Shown here in pieces: positions 61,430-64,000 of a DNA stretch of 64,000 nt. Numbering within the stretch: position 1 is the first letter of the stretch; every line of letters starts with the position of its first letter. The notes beneath the pieces were generated by a model. That model was not told the origin of the DNA and searched no databases. It worked only from the letters and a program-made list of their open reading frames with translations. Source of the DNA: Paraburkholderia nodosa DSM 21604. Its GTDB lineage: Bacteria > Pseudomonadota > Gammaproteobacteria > Burkholderiales > Burkholderiaceae. Location: positions 1 through 64,000 of the forward strand of contig NZ_JAFA01000031.1 in the NCBI RefSeq assembly GCF_000519185.1, in the 5' to 3' direction. The translations under genes and the position numbers were made by a program.

Positions 61430-61557
61430 TCAGTACCGATCCTCGCTCCGCGTGCTCAGGGGCCGGGAGAGATCGACACCGCTGATTTCGGCGCCAATAT
61501 GGGCTGAAAGCGGCCGGACAACTATCTGGCTTCTTCTGGGACGACGGCTGTGCTCAT
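61430..61557 (-). pseudogene. TauD/TfdA dioxygenase N-terminal remnant
   Basis: From ATG 61557 the frame reads MSTAVVPEEAR and stops. Shifted to another frame at 61522 it continues VVRPLSAHIGAEISGVDLSR then PLSTRSEDRY and stop. This is the typical start of alpha-ketoglutarate-dependent TauD-family dioxygenases, frameshifted and cut off. The HxD iron motif is absent. Confidence 0.7.
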
Positions 61558-61814
61558 GATGATTTCCGGTCAAAGCGCAATACACGGTCCGAAGCGTCGA
61601 CGATGCCTGTTTGCTGGGAATCGGAGGCGATGAGGCTCAGCGCTTCGTGCACGAGATGATGGTGGGTTGAGGACGAGGTGGTCAACGGCTTCGTGACGAA
61701 CGCGACGTGCAATCGAGTATCGGTCTTGAATTGCCAGACGGAGACGAACGACTTGTGATTTTCATTTTTCGCGAATACGTCTCGTCGCGCTGCTTGCAGA
61801 TCAGCGAATCGACG
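61554..61814 (-). pseudogene. Start-less open frame before the TauD remnant
   Basis: An 86-codon frame (FADLQAARRDVFAKNENHKS, FVSVWQFKTDTRLHVAFV, LVHEALSLIASDSQQ, IVDASDRVLRFDRKSS) ends with a TGA overlapping the TauD ATG, as genes in an operon do. No start codon lies in frame. It may be the 3' part of a lost gene. Confidence 0.35.
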
Positions 61815-61857
61815 TCATTGCAGATCAAGGTGCCCATAGACTGAACGCCGCGCCGGC

Positions 61858-62370
61858 TCAGCGCGGCGAGACGACAATTGCGACCCGGCGGTTTTGCGCG
61901 CGGCCGGCTTCCGTGCGGTTGTCGCCCACCGGGTCGCGCTTGCCCTTCGCGATGATTTCGATGTGTTCGGCAGGAAGACCGGTGTCGACGAGTTCGAGTG
62001 CAACGACCTCCGCACGGCGTCTGGACAACTCGAGGTCATAGGCGTTCGAGCCCTCCCCGTCGCTGTAACCATAGACGCGCATACTGTTAAGCCCCGCCCC
62101 CCTAAGCGTGTGGCCAACGCGCTCGACAATCCGGCGGTCGTCGGGCTTGAGGTTGTAGCGGTCGAAGTCGAACAGGATGGGCCCGGTCAAGCCGAACTCG
62201 AAACCCTGCTCGGTCTCCTGGAACCCCGCCGACGTGAGTGCCTGAACCTGCGTCTGCGTCAGACCGCGGTAAAGCGGCGGCGTTTTGCAGCCCCCAAGCA
62301 GCATACAAAGGAGCAGCGCGCTCCCCACGCCTGTTCGCCAGATACCTGCAGGAAACGAGTGCTTATTCAT
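61858..62370 (-). CDS. yfiB: OmpA-family lipoprotein of the YfiBNR system
   Basis: A 170-residue outer-membrane lipoprotein (lipobox LLGGC) with a C-terminal OmpA peptidoglycan-binding domain (FDFDRYNLKPDDRRIVERVG, VYGYSDGEGSNAYDLELSRRRAE, KGKRDPVGDNRTEAGRAQNRRV). GAGGGG precedes ATG 62370. It lies 83 bases after yfiN. In Pseudomonas aeruginosa YfiB sequesters the repressor YfiR and so activates YfiN. Confidence 0.85.
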   Translation of the reverse strand: MNKHSFPAGIWRTGVGSALLLCMLLGGCKTPPLYRGLTQTQVQALTSAGFQETEQGFEFGLTGPILFDFDRYNLKPDDRRIVERVGHTLRGAGLNSMRVYGYSDGEGSNAYDLELSRRRAEVVALELVDTGLPAEHIEIIAKGKRDPVGDNRTEAGRAQNRRVAIVVSPR

Positions 62371-62453
62371 CGCATTCCCCTCGAGCACGCCGGCCAGGCG
62401 CACACTATTTCGAATTCCTGCGACGGCGCCAGCTGCTGCGCCATGCCATCACG

Positions 62454-63722
62454 TCAAGCCGGTCCAGCGACACCTTCGGCGAACTGCCACGAGCCCGGCC
62501 GCGCGCGCTTGGCCCGGTACATCGCTGCATCTGCAGCGCGCAGCAAGCCGGTCGCGTCGCTCGCGTGATCCGGATACAGCGCAATCCCGATGCTCATCAT
62601 GGTGGCCACCGTGCGGCCATCGGACAACGTGATCGACGGCGTCATGCCGGAAAGGATGTCCTCGGCGATACGGGCGGCGCTGGCCAGTTCGCGGATCGGC
62701 GCCAGCATCACGGCGAACTCGTCGCCTCCCAGCCGCGCAACCAGATCGACCTCGCACAACTGCGTGCGCAGTCGCGCCGCAATGCCGATCAGCACCGCGT
62801 CGCCGGCGTCATGGCCGAGGCAGTCGTTGATCTCCTTGAAACGATCACAGTCGAGATAGAGGACGGCGACCCGATGCTCCGTCACCATGGCCTCACCCAG
62901 GGCGCGCTTGAGGCGCGCCTCGAACTGCAAACGATTGGGCAGGCCAGTGAGCGCATCGTGGGTTGCCTTGTGTTCGAGCGACGCGTTTTCGTCGCGCAGG
63001 TTGTTTTGCCAGTCTTCGAATTCATCGAGCAAGGCGTTGAAATCGTCACCCAGCTGGTTCAGTTCGGCAATCGCAGCGGGCTCGACACGTCGCTCGAACG
63101 CGCGTTCGCGCCGCACTGCGTGGGCGACGCCGGCCAGCGCGCGCAGCGGAGCGACGATGTTGCGCACCACGCGCTTGGAACTGACATAGGCGCCAAGCAC
63201 GCTAACGGCGAGGCAGGCCAGGATACCGCCGACGCCGCCGAGCAGGAAGCCGAAGAACTGGTGCCCCTGGCCACGCACTTCAACGTAACCGACGACGATG
63301 CCGTCGTGCAGCACCCGTACGGTCACGGGCCCGGGCAACGCAATGTCGGCGACTGCCCGCTCGAGCCTGGCGATCGCACTGGCGGCAGGCGAGCGCCATG
63401 CCGCGAACGGCCGTCCCCTGCTATCCACGACGACGATTTCAGCCACGTCCTCTTCTTTGGCAATCAGCGCGATCGCCTGGATCGCTGCTACGCGGTCGCC
63501 GAACACCAGCGCGGCCTCAACTGTATAGCCGAGCGAGCGGGCCAGCAGGTTCAGGTTGTTGCCGGCATAAGCCCGCAACGCGATCACGGCGACCATGATC
63601 AACGACACCGCGGCCATTGTGACAGCGACGAACGCCAGACGCAGGTGCGCACGGCGCAATACGCTTTGCAGCGTCAGGCGCGGCGTGGGCGGAGCGGAAA
63701 CGGGGGGCGCGGGCTGTGTCAT
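62454..63722 (-). CDS. yfiN: YfiN-like membrane diguanylate cyclase
   Basis: A 422-residue inner-membrane enzyme making cyclic-di-GMP. Layout: transmembrane helix about 30-50, periplasmic CHASE-like domain about 51-155, second helix about 157-180, HAMP, coiled linker, and GGDEF domain with THDALTGLPNRLQ and the active site GGDEF at 332-336. The inhibitory I-site position reads CEVD rather than R-x-x-D, so product inhibition is probably absent. Its ATG overlaps the yfiR stop. Confidence 0.9.
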   Translation of the reverse strand: MTQPAPPVSAPPTPRLTLQSVLRRAHLRLAFVAVTMAAVSLIMVAVIALRAYAGNNLNLLARSLGYTVEAALVFGDRVAAIQAIALIAKEEDVAEIVVVDSRGRPFAAWRSPAASAIARLERAVADIALPGPVTVRVLHDGIVVGYVEVRGQGHQFFGFLLGGVGGILACLAVSVLGAYVSSKRVVRNIVAPLRALAGVAHAVRRERAFERRVEPAAIAELNQLGDDFNALLDEFEDWQNNLRDENASLEHKATHDALTGLPNRLQFEARLKRALGEAMVTEHRVAVLYLDCDRFKEINDCLGHDAGDAVLIGIAARLRTQLCEVDLVARLGGDEFAVMLAPIRELASAARIAEDILSGMTPSITLSDGRTVATMMSIGIALYPDHASDATGLLRAADAAMYRAKRARPGSWQFAEGVAGPA

Positions 63723-64000
63723 GGTGTCACCGGCCGCCGCGCGAGGTTGAGCACATTCGGGTGGACTCGTACACCGCTGCGCGCCACGGCATCGAGATTG
63801 ATATCGAACGTGACGCGTTCGACATCGACATTGAGGCAAAACATGCTGCCCGCGGTGCAGGACGGATCGTGTTCTGCGATCGTCAGGACCGGATGGCCAG
63901 CCAGGGCGGCGCTGACCTGCTGTCGCTCGGAGGCGCTCAGGCCGCCTAGATAGACGGCCTGGCAGGTTGTGCCGAGGGTGGAATCATCAAACTGGACGTG
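63719..64000 (-). CDS. yfiR: YfiR-like periplasmic repressor, C-terminal part (cut by window edge)
   Basis: The frame enters from the right edge and ends at a TGA overlapping the yfiN ATG. Its end shows the YfiR (DUF4154) pattern: CTAGSMFCLNVDVERVTFD (disulfide cysteines) and INLDAVARSGVRVHPNVLNL. It would repress YfiN from the periplasm. The N-terminus is outside the window. Confidence 0.85.
   Translation of the reverse strand, partial: HVQFDDSTLGTTCQAVYLGGLSASERQQVSAALAGHPVLTIAEHDPSCTAGSMFCLNVDVERVTFDINLDAVARSGVRVHPNVLNLARRPVTP

Noticed and set aside
1..64000. tRNA, rRNA, CRISPR arrays, riboswitches
   Set aside because: Scanning by eye found no tRNA cloverleaf, rRNA block or regularly spaced repeats, and no convincing riboswitch aptamer.

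Overview
The window is GC-rich DNA packed with genes typical of Burkholderiaceae. It is most like a Paraburkholderia, Caballeronia or Burkholderia replicon, probably a secondary chromosome because catabolic, efflux and regulatory genes dominate and core housekeeping genes are almost absent. I saw no rRNA, tRNA or CRISPR array. Assignments rest on motifs and family knowledge; no database search was run.

Left part (1-17 kb). The end of catA and a complete benABCD operon convert benzoate to catechol and open its ring. Next come a solute-binding protein without a signal peptide, a porin, a MarR regulator with a perfect palindromic operator, an M20D (hippurate-hydrolase-like) amidohydrolase and a translationally coupled TRIC/glycine-transporter-family membrane protein. 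This reads as a possible hippurate-to-benzoate-plus-glycine module beside ben. Then follow an isochorismatase-like hydrolase, a PQQ membrane glucose dehydrogenase between two more porins, and an ABC-F gene broken by a frameshift.

Middle part (17-42 kb). An IS110-family element precedes a secreted alpha/beta hydrolase divergent from a DUF4148 protein. A six-gene minus-strand operon encodes an OmpR-type two-component system and a YtcA/HlyD/FUSC/NodT efflux pump. Three copies of one 16-bp box (GTTACYCARTCATTAC) sit upstream of the operon and in the hydrolase/DUF4148 intergenic region, tying them into one regulon. A complete four-carbon sugar-acid (L-threonate/D-erythronate) operon follows (gntR-ltnD-otnK-otnC-MFS-otnI-denD), then a CioAB-type cytochrome bd oxidase with its small DUF2474 subunit, and a CitMHS transporter/AtuA-like operon divergent from a LysR regulator.

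Right part (42-64 kb). An XRE/MmyB-type regulator, a cysteine-less carboxymuconolactone-decarboxylase-family protein and a small membrane protein share a 20-bp palindrome (GATTACM-N6-GTAATTG) at each promoter, always overlapping the predicted -35 element. An amino-acid-type ABC transporter is followed by a C45 acyltransferase/amidase and an overlapping RpiR regulator. From about 50.8 kb the DNA looks accessory: solitary phoU, an orphan response regulator with a triple CTTAA operator, many small unknown genes, a PIN/Phd toxin-antitoxin pair, and decaying genes (SET, MgtC, TauD, ABC-F-like breakage elsewhere). The window closes with a yfiR-yfiN-yfiB cyclic-di-GMP signalling operon that runs off the right edge.
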